64,000 nucleotides of DNA from Nitrospirota bacterium (GCA_016219645.1 JACRLR010000040.1:62001-126000); one strand, 5' to 3'. Positions 1 to 8,857 are shown, counted from the first letter of the stretch. Made by a program: numbers and translations. The notes: a model not told the origin generated them from the letters alone.

Positions 1-136
1 TCGCGCTAAATTCGCGAGACATGCGAGAAGAGCGAGACTGGTCGGAAGTGTCATCTTCGCGAGGCGAGCCTGGCGTGCACGTTTAGCCTGTCTCGCTCAC
101 AACTTACGAACGACGTTCACTTAAGAGAGAGGTCAC
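1..136. other. Upstream region of the tenA-like gene with degenerate repeat
   Basis: No gene is seen. The stretch is built of short GCGAG/CTCGC inverted words and ends with a CTCACAACTTACGAACGACG segment that resembles the CTCACAACTCACGAACGAC stretch near 38350, so it is probably a degenerate dispersed repeat. The GAGAGAGG just before position 134 serves as ribosome binding site for the next gene. No TPP riboswitch signature (CTGAGA, ACCTGATC) is visible. Confidence 0.5.
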
Positions 137-805
137 ATGTCCTTCTCAAATCATTTGAGGCAACTCGACAAGCCGATATGGAACAAACAGCTCACCCATC
201 CGTTCGTCGTGGCCTTGGGCAAGGGAACCTTGCCGGAACGCAAATTCAAGTACTACATTCTGCAGGACGCGCGGTTCCTCGGTGAGCTATCCCGTGTCTT
301 CGCTGCCGGAGCGCTCAGAGCGCCGGACTCCGATTCCGCTCTCCGTTTCGCCAAACTCGCCGAAGAAACCATCACCGTGGAGCGGAGCCTACACGAGAAT
401 TACGGGAAGCGCTGGAGGATGACCGCGAAGGAGATGGCATCCGTGCCCATGGCGCCGATAAACTATGCCTACACCAGGCACATGCTCACCATCGCCCACA
501 CAGGCTCGGCAGCGGAGATCACCGTCGTCGCTCTCCCCTGTGCCTGGATCTACTGTGTTGTTGGGCAGCATCTGTTGAAACAGGGTCCGCCAAGGAACAA
601 TCATCCGTATCGGGACTGGCTCATGCTCTATGCCTCACCGGAGTTTGCCGAGGTACAGCGCTGGATGAGAAAGAAGGTGGACCAGTGGGCCAAGTCGGCG
701 GGCAAGGAAGAAAAGCGGCGGATGGAAGACGCGTTTGTGATCAGTTCACGGTATGAGTGGATGTTTTGGGAGATGGCGTGGAACGAGGAAACCTGGCCTG
801 TGTGA
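137..805 (+). CDS. TenA/thiaminase II family protein
   Basis: This 222-residue protein has the length and pattern of the TenA/PqqC heme-oxygenase-like all-helical family. TenA proteins hydrolyse aminopyrimidine products of thiamine breakdown to the hydroxymethylpyrimidine used for thiamine salvage. Visible signs are the N-terminal FSNHLRQLDKPIWNKQLTHPFV region, the KYYILQDARFL segment, and ALPCAWIY around residue 137, which carries the cysteine expected of the thiaminase nucleophile. The C-terminal SSRYEWMFWEMAW matches the conserved aromatic end of the family. The ATG at 137 follows GAGAGAGG. A thiD-like kinase lies 1.5 kb downstream on the same strand, which fits a role in pyrimidine salvage. 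Family call is firm; the exact substrate is inferred. Confidence 0.9.
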   Translation: MSFSNHLRQLDKPIWNKQLTHPFVVALGKGTLPERKFKYYILQDARFLGELSRVFAAGALRAPDSDSALRFAKLAEETITVERSLHENYGKRWRMTAKEMASVPMAPINYAYTRHMLTIAHTGSAAEITVVALPCAWIYCVVGQHLLKQGPPRNNHPYRDWLMLYASPEFAEVQRWMRKKVDQWAKSAGKEEKRRMEDAFVISSRYEWMFWEMAWNEETWPV

Positions 806-1004
806 ACTGACGGGTCCTGTCGCTGACCAGCCCGTCCGGTCCGGCCGCCTCACCAACTCGGCGGCGCGCACAAACGTGGCGCTCTTTATTCATCACGCCG
901 TGCGCCCTCTTACCCCGCCCGGTGTAGGAAGGAGAGGGTAGCCCGTTAGTCTCCTTTGCTCGCGCAACGCGCGGTCTCGGAAGACCCTCGTTGGACGCGC
1001 GCAG

Positions 1005-1112
1005 TTGGAGACCAATCGGGCCACCCTTGAACAGAAGATGAAAGCTAAGATGGAGGGCGCCCAGGTCAAAGCCACCCGTCAAGTCACGACGGGCCAGATT
1101 GGGGGGAGATAA
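1005..1112 (+). pseudogene. Possible C-terminal remnant of a lost gene
   Basis: A short open frame reads ETNRATLEQKMKAKMEG followed by AQVKATRQVTTGQIGGR and a TAA stop. Its amphipathic, charged composition looks more like real protein than chance, and a strong hairpin follows 14 bases after the stop. The frame is closed upstream at 939, and only a TTG is available as start without a clear ribosome binding site. It may be the tail of a deleted gene or a small helical protein. The call is weak. Confidence 0.25.
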
Positions 1113-1125
1113 AAATCGGAGAGAC

Positions 1126-1179
1126 GTGGGTGGGAGCCCCTGTGCTCGCAGGACGCGCACGATGGGGCACCCCACCCAC
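1126..1179. terminator. Long GC-rich hairpin, possible terminator
   Basis: GTGGGTGGGAGCCCC on the left pairs with GGGGCACCCCACCCAC on the right, giving an arm of about 15 base pairs with one small bulge. There is no T-run after it on the plus strand, so rho-independent termination is not certain. Confidence 0.45.
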
Positions 1180-1329
1180 AGCCCCTAGTGAGTTCATAGC
1201 CACCCGGATGAGAGAAAAATGGGAAGTCCTATGTTGCTAAGCCCGCCTTGCTGGACAGGCTCTGTCCGCTGGGTATAATGTGCGCTAGCGTTGAAGTTGC
1301 CTCTTGTCTCAAAGGATAATTCCCTAGCT

Positions 1330-2307
1330 ATGACTCGCCTCTTAAGCACGATCATACTTGCTATCGCTGCCCTCTGGGCAGTTCCGGTTCATGCGGCGTC
1401 GCAATATGAAGAGAGTTTGAAGCAATTGGCGGAGGGAGTGATCGCCGACACTGTGAAAGCGGGGAAGGGGCAGCTGGCGCTGATGGACTTTACCGACGCC
1501 AAGGGCGCAGTCACGCCGATCGGGAAATTTTTGGCGGAGGAGTTGGGCACGCAGATCTTAGTCACAGGAGAACTCAAGGTCGTCGAGCGCGCTATGGTGG
1601 GGTCGACGTTGAAGAAGTTCCATGTCACCCAGTTCGAACCGGCTCAGGCTAAAGCGGTCAACCAGGCAGCCAAAGCAGTGAATGCCGATGTATTTGCAAC
1701 CGGTTCCTATCTGGAATCACCGGACGGCCTTCGGGTGACGGTCAAGCTACTGAACCCCAGCACGCTGCATTCACTGGGTGCCACGCGCAGCACAATTCCG
1801 AAAGCCGGCCCTCTGGCGGAACTGATCAAGGAGGCGCACAAGCCCCCTGTCGTGAAGGTGGACCTTGCTGCCAAACCGGCGCCACCGCCCGGTCTTGGGT
1901 CTCACAGCAACGAATATTACCAGTTGGTCGTGACGGCCTTGCACAGGCGGGAGAAACAGATCTCGGCCGATCTCACCATTGAGAACAAATCCTCGCGCGA
2001 CATCAAAGCACTCTGTCAGCTGCAAGATACCCTGCTCGAAGATGACCATGGCGGACAGTGGAAGTTGGAGGTTGAGAACAACCGCGAAGGCCTCTGCGTG
2101 CGCGGCATCGAGATCCCTCGACGAGGAAAGGGCCGGGCAGTGCTGACCTTCTCGGCCTCGGCCGACGAACCAGGAGACCAAGTTACCTTTCGTTATCACG
2201 AGAAGTCGCCACGACCGGATGCCCTGTTCTCCATCGAGGGCCTCAAGGCTGAATCAGCCGGAACCCCTCCAGCAACAGTCGACACCTCAGCGCCACCGTC
2301 CAATTGA
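1330..2307 (+). CDS. Exported FlgO/CsgG-like protein
   Basis: A 325-residue protein with a typical signal peptide (MTRLLSTIILAIAALWAVPVHA) starting at the ATG at 1330; an in-frame TTG at 1291 would only add residues before the signal. The next 150 residues resemble the FlgO/CsgG-type fold: an N-terminal helix (EESLKQLAEGVIADTV), then GKGQLALMDFTDAKGAVTPIGKF, then ELGTQILVTGELKVVERAMV, and NADVFATGSYLES. Proteins of this kind are outer-membrane-associated. The C-terminal third (residues about 195-300) is a beta-rich domain, with RGKGRAVLTFSA in its central part. It sits 8 bases before thiD, so the two are probably co-transcribed, although no functional link is evident. Confidence 0.6.
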   Translation: MTRLLSTIILAIAALWAVPVHAASQYEESLKQLAEGVIADTVKAGKGQLALMDFTDAKGAVTPIGKFLAEELGTQILVTGELKVVERAMVGSTLKKFHVTQFEPAQAKAVNQAAKAVNADVFATGSYLESPDGLRVTVKLLNPSTLHSLGATRSTIPKAGPLAELIKEAHKPPVVKVDLAAKPAPPPGLGSHSNEYYQLVVTALHRREKQISADLTIENKSSRDIKALCQLQDTLLEDDHGGQWKLEVENNREGLCVRGIEIPRRGKGRAVLTFSASADEPGDQVTFRYHEKSPRPDALFSIEGLKAESAGTPPATVDTSAPPSN

Positions 2308-2314
2308 TAGGCCT

Positions 2315-3118
2315 ATGAGCACACAGCCGATCAAACAGGTCTTGACGATCGCCGGTTCTGATTCCGGTGGGGGCGCGGGGATTCAAGCCGATATCAAATC
2401 CATGTCGGCAAATGGTGTGTTTGCCATGTCGGTGGTTACCGCTGTCACGGCGCAGAATACGGAAGAAGTGACCGACGTCTTTGAGCTGCCGACCTCGATC
2501 GTCGCAGCGCAAATCGACGCTGTGTTCGACGACTTCGATGTCGCAGCGGTCAAGACCGGTATGTTGTCCTCTGCCGCCATCGTCGAAACCGTGGCCAGAA
2601 TGCTGAAGCCACAGAATGTGACGAACCTTGTCGTCGATCCGGTGATGATCTCGAAGAGCGGCCATCTGTTGCTCAAGCCGGATGCCATCAACGTCATCAA
2701 GGGGCAGCTTTTTCCCTTAGCGCTCCTCGTCACGCCGAACATCCACGAGGCCCAGCAACTATCCGGCATTGAAATCAAGACCCTCGCGGATGCCCGTCGC
2801 GCTGCCAAAATTATTCACGGATTCGGTTGTAAGCATGTGTTGATCAAGGGAGGCCATTTGCCGACAGATCGCGCCACTGATCTGCTCTATGACGGTCGAT
2901 TCTTCAATGTGTTCAAAGGGGAATTCATCGATACCCCCCACACGCATGGCACTGGCTGTACCTTCGCCTCGGCAATCGCGGCCCATCTCGCACAAGGCAA
3001 ATCTGTGAACGATGCAACCCAGGCAGCCAAGACTTATCTTACCGAAGCGATTCGCCATAGCCTGGCGATCGGTCATGGGACCGGTCCAACGAATCATTTC
3101 TACTTTTTGCAAGCCTAG
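2315..3118 (+). CDS. thiD: Hydroxymethylpyrimidine/phosphomethylpyrimidine kinase ThiD
   Basis: A 267-residue ribokinase-fold enzyme. It phosphorylates hydroxymethylpyrimidine and its monophosphate to the pyrophosphate needed for thiamine synthesis. Family marks are VLTIAGSDSGGGAGIQADIK at the N-terminus, the substrate region VKTGMLSS, VVDPVMISKSG, TPNIHEAQ, VLIKGGH, and the anion-hole motif HTHGTGCTFASA near residue 211. The length is usual for stand-alone ThiD. The ATG at 2315 gives the conserved N-terminus; the longer frame from 2219 overlaps the preceding gene and adds no recognisable sequence. The TenA-like gene upstream supplies the same intermediate. No TPP riboswitch is visible. Confidence 0.95.
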   Translation: MSTQPIKQVLTIAGSDSGGGAGIQADIKSMSANGVFAMSVVTAVTAQNTEEVTDVFELPTSIVAAQIDAVFDDFDVAAVKTGMLSSAAIVETVARMLKPQNVTNLVVDPVMISKSGHLLLKPDAINVIKGQLFPLALLVTPNIHEAQQLSGIEIKTLADARRAAKIIHGFGCKHVLIKGGHLPTDRATDLLYDGRFFNVFKGEFIDTPHTHGTGCTFASAIAAHLAQGKSVNDATQAAKTYLTEAIRHSLAIGHGTGPTNHFYFLQA

Positions 3119-3119
3119 C

Positions 3120-3240
3120 GGGACGCTGAAAAATCCTGCCAGCGGCGTTCTCGCATCGCTCAGATCCTCAACGTACCCCAAGGGTACGCCTCGGACCTTC
3201 ACTCGCTGCGGCCTTGCTGGCCGGCTTTTTGAGCATCCCG
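3120..3240. repeat. Dispersed palindromic repeat, core type A, copy 1
   Basis: An imperfect palindrome of about 120 bp starting GGACGCTGAAAAATCC and ending GGCTTTTTGAGCATCCC. It has a central dyad CGTACCC-caa-GGGTACG at 3172-3188. The same ends and dyad recur at 7828, 8858, 11175 and 44969. The interior carries CTCGCTGCGGCCTTGCTGG, which matches the other copies in inverted orientation. It lies directly after the thiD stop codon and may also terminate transcription. Confidence 0.85.
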
Positions 3241-3333
3241 CAAGAGCATTTCGCCTGGAATACCGCATGCGCGGATTATCAAAATTCTCGCATCTCAACA
3301 TCGCTTTCAGTATCCTGCCAGAAAGAGGATTCC

Positions 3334-4692
3334 ATGGTTCGACTCACCTGCCGTCCACTGGCTTTTCTGATTTCTGGATTTAGCTGGCTCCTGCTTTCTT
3401 CCCTTGTGGGATTGGGGATCCTGCTTGGATTGGTCCATGGCACCGCGCTACCCACATGGTTGCGGTTGGTCCATGTACATGCCACCCTCATCGGCGGCAT
3501 CCTGCAACTCGTGATTGGTGGGCTGCTGGCTTCCCTCTCGACCAACCCCCAGATCGGCCGACCCCTCTCACCCTCTCATCCCGGGCTGTTCATCGCTCTG
3601 AATGTCGCCACAGTGGGGCTGCTCGTCGGGTTGGGATTGGGCAATATGATGGTTGTCGGGGCGGCTGGAATGATCGTGATTGGCGCGGTCGCCTCCATCG
3701 CCAGGGTCGCTTGGCAGTATGGGTCGCAAAGTCTCACCCAACCGGCCGATACTCCCTGGTTGTATCGATTCTCTCTCGTCGCGTTACTCGCCGGATTGGT
3801 GATCGGCGTCTCCATGGCCTTTCGACTCATACAGGAATACTACGCCCATGCGAGACTTCTTCACCTCCATGTCACTCTGATGGGTTTCATCGTAATGGCG
3901 ATGATCGGCGCCACGCAACAGTTCTTGCCGATCATCCTCCATACCACGCTCTACAGTCCACGACTTGCCCGTCTTGTGTCGGTAGTCCTCCCAGCCGGCT
4001 TCATCATATTAGTCGGTGGGTTTGTGACCTCCTCCCTCTACCTTGAGCTCGCGATCGGGGGGCTGCTCATCCTCGGCATCGGCCTCTATGCCTACAACCT
4101 GCTGCGTACTTGGATGGATTCGGGCCATCCCGGAAATGCCGCCTCCGACCACCTCCTGATCGCGACGTTCTTTCTGGTTCTTATGATGATCATGGGCGTC
4201 CTCGTCGGAGCTAACTATTCCCATCAATCGCCGACACTGCCCTTTGGATCCTTACAACTTGCAGCCTATACCCATATGGCCTTGATCGGGTTCATCTTAC
4301 AGACTGTCTTTGCAGCCGTTTCCCACGGCATCCCTGAGCTACTGGTGACTGACCGAATCACGAGCCGGAAAGAACAGGGTCCCTATCATGCTCAACTTGT
4401 GGTCATCATGAACCGATGGCGAGCCGTTCAACTGACTGGGTTGAGCTTGGGGACGATGGGCTTCGGCCTGCTCGCCGCAATGGCCTGGAATTTCCCGCTT
4501 GGTTCCCTCTCCCTTCAGATCGCGACTTGGGTCACAGTCGGATTGCTCCTGAGCAGTCTCACCCTCTTTGCTGTCAAACTCACCTGGGCCTTGGGAGTTT
4601 ATCCTTCCGATAGGTCCGCCTCCTCCCTCGCAGAAGAAGAGGCCTTCCATCAACCTTTCAAGCGCGCGGTAGGCATGACCAACAAGCGCTGA
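3334..4692 (+). CDS. Heme-copper-oxidase subunit I-like membrane protein
   Basis: A 452-residue protein with about twelve membrane segments. It carries histidines in transmembrane contexts typical of the oxidase subunit I/NnrS superfamily: RLVHVHATLIGG near residue 47, LLHLHVTLMGF near residue 175, and YTHMALIGF near residue 311. The ATG at 3334 follows GAAAGAGGA at a good distance; the longer frame upstream runs into the palindromic repeat. It lacks visible partner subunits, so it is unlikely to be a complete terminal oxidase. It could be a heme-binding or NO-related membrane protein like those annotated as cbb3-type subunit I family. The function is not certain. Confidence 0.65.
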   Translation: MVRLTCRPLAFLISGFSWLLLSSLVGLGILLGLVHGTALPTWLRLVHVHATLIGGILQLVIGGLLASLSTNPQIGRPLSPSHPGLFIALNVATVGLLVGLGLGNMMVVGAAGMIVIGAVASIARVAWQYGSQSLTQPADTPWLYRFSLVALLAGLVIGVSMAFRLIQEYYAHARLLHLHVTLMGFIVMAMIGATQQFLPIILHTTLYSPRLARLVSVVLPAGFIILVGGFVTSSLYLELAIGGLLILGIGLYAYNLLRTWMDSGHPGNAASDHLLIATFFLVLMMIMGVLVGANYSHQSPTLPFGSLQLAAYTHMALIGFILQTVFAAVSHGIPELLVTDRITSRKEQGPYHAQLVVIMNRWRAVQLTGLSLGTMGFGLLAAMAWNFPLGSLSLQIATWVTVGLLLSSLTLFAVKLTWALGVYPSDRSASSLAEEEAFHQPFKRAVGMTNKR

Positions 4693-4913
4693 TGTCGCGT
4701 AGCACAAATAGTCTTTCCTCCCCTGCCACCAGCCGGTACAGCCCGTATCCTCCCCCCTTCACTTGATCAACACTTTCGACTCCGGCCTCTCTGTGCAAGC
4801 CCCCGTCTTCTTTCATGAAACTCCCGGTCCGATGAGACCAGCCTGTTTCTTGCTTTACTTATTGAGGATGTAAGGTACAGGCCGTTTCGCGAGCCTCAAC
4901 AGGAGGGGAATCC

Positions 4914-6155
4914 ATGAACGACCAGATTTCACAGATGGTTCCGGACCCTTGGCAGAGCCTCTTCCACCTCCTGACCCTTCCGCTCTCGTGGATTCCTGAC
5001 ATGCAACAGGCGTTGATGGGCTTCATACTATCCTCGGCAACCGGCTGGCTAGCCGGCATCTATTACCTCCTGCTCCTGTTCCCGGCACTCCTGTGGATCG
5101 GCGCTGTCTGGTGCACACACCTGACGCTCTATACCTTGCCGTTTCGTTCAGGCCGAATCGAATTACTCAAGACGCTGCTTCTCGCCTGGTGGGACATGGC
5201 GTTTTGCATGTGGATGTATTGGGTCGGACTCGCCCGGTTCGTGATGGTGGTGTTCGGCTGGCTCTTCACACTAGGCCGCCTGGCCCTCAAGCTCTTCGCC
5301 GAAACGATGAAACAGCTCGTCATTCTCCCGTTCAAGATGACGGGCCAGATGACACAGAGTTACTTTCAACCCGGTGTACCCTGGATTGCATTTGTCTTAC
5401 TGATCTTCTGGTGTCTGCTGGAATCAACGATTTTCACCTACACGCTCATGCCGACGATCACTGAAGTCCTGGCAGGCATCACAGGATCGGAGGCTTCGGT
5501 CATGACCGGCACGATTCTCTATCTGTTTTTGTCATTGCTCATCATGGGCAGCTTCGCCTGTATTCAAGTCTTGGCCGACGCAATCAAGAACCATGAGTAT
5601 CGCTACCTTGCGCAGGTACTGCTTGTCGAAGTCTTTGTCATGGTATTCGAAGTGATGTTCCTGTACCGCGAACTGGTCGATGCGATCACACCCTGGATTG
5701 CCCAGCAAACCGGCGAGCAGTTCAGGCTCGGTATCGGATTCACGCTGTCTCTTGCAACATTCAGCTGGGTGGGCGTCCGCGGCATGACCTGGTTTCTCTT
5801 CGGCCAGTACGGCACACCCCCCTTGCTCTCGTTCATCTCACGCCGCCCGATGTATCAAATGACGCCCGAGGACGAAACGAACCAACTCAAGGGCACTGCG
5901 CCGGTGGTGTGGTGGCGCACACCATTGGATGATTTCAAGCGGGAAGTCGGATGGCTGCACGACAAGGCTTCTGAGCTGATGGAGTACCTCATGTTGCCGG
6001 TGCTGCATGTCGTAGCGGCCTTCTTGAACTTCGCCATGATTCTCGTCACCGGCAAGCCGGTCTTTTCCATCCCGTTCAAAAGCCTCAAGGAGGTCGTCGA
6101 AGCGCGTGAACTTCTACCGGCCATCCGGTGGGAGACAAAGAAGGTGCCATCATGA
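4914..6155 (+). CDS. Conserved multi-spanning membrane protein, unknown function
   Basis: A 413-residue protein with seven or eight hydrophobic segments, for example GIYYLLLLFPALLWIGAVW, FVMVVFGWLFTLGRLALKL, PWIAFVLLIFWCLLE and YLFLSLLIMGSFACI. A soluble segment at residues 300-360 contains RRPMYQMTPEDE. I do not recognise the family. The start ATG at 4914 follows AACAGGAGGGG. The stop overlaps the start of the next gene in an ATGA, so the two are translationally coupled. The pairing suggests that this protein and the vWA lipoprotein act together at the cytoplasmic membrane. Confidence 0.75.
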   Translation: MNDQISQMVPDPWQSLFHLLTLPLSWIPDMQQALMGFILSSATGWLAGIYYLLLLFPALLWIGAVWCTHLTLYTLPFRSGRIELLKTLLLAWWDMAFCMWMYWVGLARFVMVVFGWLFTLGRLALKLFAETMKQLVILPFKMTGQMTQSYFQPGVPWIAFVLLIFWCLLESTIFTYTLMPTITEVLAGITGSEASVMTGTILYLFLSLLIMGSFACIQVLADAIKNHEYRYLAQVLLVEVFVMVFEVMFLYRELVDAITPWIAQQTGEQFRLGIGFTLSLATFSWVGVRGMTWFLFGQYGTPPLLSFISRRPMYQMTPEDETNQLKGTAPVVWWRTPLDDFKREVGWLHDKASELMEYLMLPVLHVVAAFLNFAMILVTGKPVFSIPFKSLKEVVEARELLPAIRWETKKVPS

Positions 6156-6934
6156 AGAGGAAGCCCGCTGCAATTATCCTCAGCGCTCTGGCAGCGATCG
6201 TTCTCCTGGGAGCTTTGGCTGGTTGTACCGGAGAACCAGCCGAGCTGCGCAAACCGAAGTCCACCCTCTTCATCGGCGTAGATGCCAGTGGTTCATTCCG
6301 GAGTTCTGGCCATTATGAAAACGCTCTGGCGTTCCTGGCCCATTATATCTATGGGCATATCAACGAGCTCGGCGACCTGGAAAAGCCGCAGGCCATGTTT
6401 GTGGCGAGCATGGGTGGGAAGAGCATGCGTGAGCCGAAAAGCTTTCATCCAATCCATGAATTCGAAGGGAAAGAGATATCTCAAATCGAGGCCGAACTGA
6501 AAAAATGGTTTCCCCCTACCGACATTGTCACGGACTTCAATCCATTCTTTCATGAAGTTGCGCGTATTACGAAGGAACGGAATCTGGTTCTTATGCCGGT
6601 CAACATCGTCATCATTACGGACGGGATCCCTGATTCATCGGCCAGCGGCACCAAAGCCGGCGCGCAGAAACTGTACGAGAGGATCGATCTGAAGCCGTTG
6701 GAGTATCTCTCGCGCAACGTCACGCTGCGCTTGGCCTACGTCAGCCCGAAAGTCGGCGAACAATGGAGGACCCACGTGCCTCGTCAACGAGTCCGGCTCT
6801 GGACGGTGGACGCAGACGTGATGAAAGGCTGGAAGAATCAGTTGCAGCAGGGGGCTGATATCCGTGAGCAAGCGAGGTTCTGGCGCTGGTTGAGGGACAA
6901 CGTGGATTTCCGCATCCGGGCAAACAAGGGCTAG
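6152..6934 (+). CDS. Lipoprotein with von Willebrand factor A domain
   Basis: A 260-residue protein. It begins with a lipoprotein signal (IVLLGALAGC, cysteine near residue 25), followed by a vWA-type domain. The metal-ion-dependent adhesion site is visible as FIGVDASGSF (DxSGS), with VIITDGIPD supplying the later aspartate. Such domains bind partner proteins through a divalent cation. The C-terminal part contains WRWLRDNVDFRIRANKG. The ATG lies inside the stop codon region of the upstream membrane protein gene (ATGA overlap), which indicates coupled expression and probable complex formation. The biological role is unknown. Confidence 0.8.
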   Translation: MKRKPAAIILSALAAIVLLGALAGCTGEPAELRKPKSTLFIGVDASGSFRSSGHYENALAFLAHYIYGHINELGDLEKPQAMFVASMGGKSMREPKSFHPIHEFEGKEISQIEAELKKWFPPTDIVTDFNPFFHEVARITKERNLVLMPVNIVIITDGIPDSSASGTKAGAQKLYERIDLKPLEYLSRNVTLRLAYVSPKVGEQWRTHVPRQRVRLWTVDADVMKGWKNQLQQGADIREQARFWRWLRDNVDFRIRANKG

Positions 6935-6980
6935 GCTCTTCCGCTCCCACCTACTGCCCGACTCTGCTACAATCCCCGCC

Positions 6981-7754
6981 GTGGAAGAACAGATCGTTTT
7001 CAACGACTCGTGTAACTATCGCGTCTCCGCAATTCTGACGGCTCCCGACAGCGGGGCAGACCGTATCGTAGTCCTTTGTCATGGGTTTCTTTCCGGCAAG
7101 AACAGTACGACGAATAAGATCTTGACCCGCATGCTGACAGAACGAGGCATTGCCACGTTCCGCTTCGACTTCTTCGGACATGGGGACAGTGACGGACCCT
7201 TCGAAGAGATCACGACGACTCTGGCCATACAGCAAACCGAAGCAGCTCTGGATCTCGTGACCGCCAGAGGATATGGCAGAATCGGGCTCGTTGGCTCAAG
7301 CTTTGGAGGGCTCGTTGCCATCCTCACAGCGGCCAGGCGTAGCGATATCGCCTGCCTGGCCCTCAAATGTCCCGTGGTGGATTTTGCGGAAGAACTTCGC
7401 CTGACACTCGGATCGGATGAGCTGCCGAGGTGGCAAAGCACAGATACGATTCCCAACATCATGGGAGGACCGGATCGAGTCCGTTTGCGGTATGACTTTT
7501 ACGAAGACTCCCTCCGGCAAATCGCCTACGGGCCGGCTGAGCAAATCACCGTACCGACATTGATCGTTCAAGGCGAGCAGGATGAATGTGTCCCCCTCCA
7601 TCAAAGCCGGCGCTTGCATGAGGCCCTAAAGGGCCCGAAGAGGCTGATTCTCCTGCCGGACGCCGATCATCAATTCACTCGAGGAGAAGACTTTCACCAG
7701 ATGACCACAGCGATCAACGATTGGCTCGTAACCCATCTCACAACAACGGCCTAA
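6981..7754 (+). CDS. Alpha/beta hydrolase
   Basis: A 257-residue serine hydrolase of the alpha/beta fold. The oxyanion region is VLCHGFLSGK, followed by FDFFGHGDSDGPF. The nucleophile elbow is VGSSFGGLVA with serine near residue 102. The acid is the aspartate in IVQGEQDECVPLHQS, and the catalytic histidine is in PDADHQFTRG. The start is a GTG at 6981. The sequence resembles small acyl-hydrolases of the BAAT/dienelactone hydrolase type; the substrate cannot be told. It lies 46 bases after the vWA gene, so it may be in the same transcript. Confidence 0.85.
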   Translation: MEEQIVFNDSCNYRVSAILTAPDSGADRIVVLCHGFLSGKNSTTNKILTRMLTERGIATFRFDFFGHGDSDGPFEEITTTLAIQQTEAALDLVTARGYGRIGLVGSSFGGLVAILTAARRSDIACLALKCPVVDFAEELRLTLGSDELPRWQSTDTIPNIMGGPDRVRLRYDFYEDSLRQIAYGPAEQITVPTLIVQGEQDECVPLHQSRRLHEALKGPKRLILLPDADHQFTRGEDFHQMTTAINDWLVTHLTTTA

Positions 7755-7827
7755 CGGCAGCTGAAACTTCCGCTTTGATGAAGAGAGTTTTGGGGTTCAG
7801 CGTGCAAGAGAGATATGGAATCCCCGT

Positions 7828-7951
7828 AGGCTGATCAAAACGGTCATCCAACGAGGCCGCAGCCGATGGCCACACCGCAGGCGTACCCTCAGGGGTACGT
7901 TGAGGATGTGGCCGAGGTGAGAACGAAGTTGGTGGCCGTTTTCATCAGCCT
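7828..7951. repeat. Dispersed palindromic repeat, core type A, copy 2
   Basis: The ends AGGCTGATCAAAACGG and CCGTTTTCATCAGCCT are near-perfect inverted repeats. The core carries GGCCGCAGCCGATGGCCACA, then GCGTACCCTCAGGGGTACGTTGAGG. This is a sister copy of the element at 8858-8987, with almost identical inner sequence. It lies between two convergent genes. Confidence 0.9.
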
Positions 7952-7952
7952 G

Positions 7953-8771
7953 CTATGATTTGGCGCAGCGGAAGCCCGTATAGCTGTTGCGCGTCTCAGG
8001 TGGGAGCTTGAATCGCCCATAGGTGAGGAGATATTTGGGCAGATCGGACCAAGACCCACCGCGGAGTACTTTGAATTGCCCCTGTTCAGGTCCTTGTGGA
8101 TTTCGCTCAGGCGAGACTTCGTAGTAGTTCACGGCGTACCAATCCTGCACCCACTCCCAGACATTCCCGGCCATGTGCAAGAGTCCGTACGGACTCTTGC
8201 CCTGCTCATAAGATTGCACCGGCATCAAGACCTGGCTGTAACTGAATCGCGCTCCCAAGGCGAAATTCGCCAGGTCCTTGCTGGGGAATTGATCCCCCCA
8301 GGGATACAATCGTCCTTCCGTTCCCCTGGCCGACTTCTCCCATTCCGCTTCTGTCGGAAGCCGTTTCCCCTTCCACTGACAATAGGCATCAGCCTCAGAC
8401 CAGTCTACGCCTATCACCGGACGATCATGAGACTGCGACAGATCGACGCTGTTCCATTGCCATGGCGCGGGACGTTGTGTCGCAAGAAGAAACTCCGCGT
8501 ACTGCGCCGTCGCCACCTCGTAGAGATCCATGGAAAATCGATCCAACCACACCCGATGCACCGGACGTTCATCCTCCAAGGCCCGCACCCCATCCGATCC
8601 CATTGCAAACTGACCGGCTGGAATCTCGACCATCGGAGTCTCAGGTGGCACCGCCTGTTCCACCGGTCTAGTTTTTCTCAGACGTTCAAGCTGGGCTTGG
8701 GCAAAGTCATTACTTATAGATAGGCCGATCAAGAGTGGGATAAGGAAAGAGATTCCGAGCAAGAATCGCAT
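7953..8771 (-). CDS. Formylglycine-generating-enzyme (SUMF1) family protein, exported
   Basis: A 272-residue protein with an N-terminal signal (MRFLLGISFLIPLLIGLSIS) and an FGE-sulfatase/SUMF1 domain. Family marks are MVEIPAGQFAMGSDG, DERPVHRVWLDRFSMDLYEV, RPVIGVDWSEADAYCQWKGKRLPTEAEWEKSARG (shown here in parts), YPWGD, MAGNVWEWVQDWY, VLRGGSW and GFRCAKS. Many bacterial members are not sulfatase activators but carry the fold for other oxidations or binding tasks. The first start that gives a signal peptide is the ATG at 8771. Palindromic repeats flank the gene on both sides. Confidence 0.85.
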   Translation of the reverse strand: MRFLLGISFLIPLLIGLSISNDFAQAQLERLRKTRPVEQAVPPETPMVEIPAGQFAMGSDGVRALEDERPVHRVWLDRFSMDLYEVATAQYAEFLLATQRPAPWQWNSVDLSQSHDRPVIGVDWSEADAYCQWKGKRLPTEAEWEKSARGTEGRLYPWGDQFPSKDLANFALGARFSYSQVLMPVQSYEQGKSPYGLLHMAGNVWEWVQDWYAVNYYEVSPERNPQGPEQGQFKVLRGGSWSDLPKYLLTYGRFKLPPETRNSYTGFRCAKS

Positions 8772-8857
8772 GGTGCAATAGCATACATAAGCAAACACCG
8801 CTCCGCGAGAGCCATGCAAGTCGGTGTTGAGAAACAAGAGGAGCTGCCGTGGAAATG

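Larger units (their letters stand above)
806..1329. other. Gene-free stretch with a decayed-looking ORF tail and a hairpin
   Basis: More than 500 bases without a convincing gene. Several short ORFs overlap on both strands with no start signal or recognisable product. The stretch contains a possible coding remnant at 1005-1112 followed by a long inverted repeat at 1126-1179, both listed separately. A TATAAT-like box (GGGTATAATGTGC) at about 1271-1283 could be part of the promoter for the next gene. Confidence 0.4.

Noticed and set aside
1-136. TPP riboswitch upstream of the TenA-like gene
   Set aside because: The conserved CTGAGA and ACCTGATC elements are missing both here and upstream of thiD.
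741-1175. Minus-strand ORF of 144 residues after the TenA-like gene
   Set aside because: No ribosome binding site, odd composition, overlaps the end of tenA and the hairpin; not supported as a gene.
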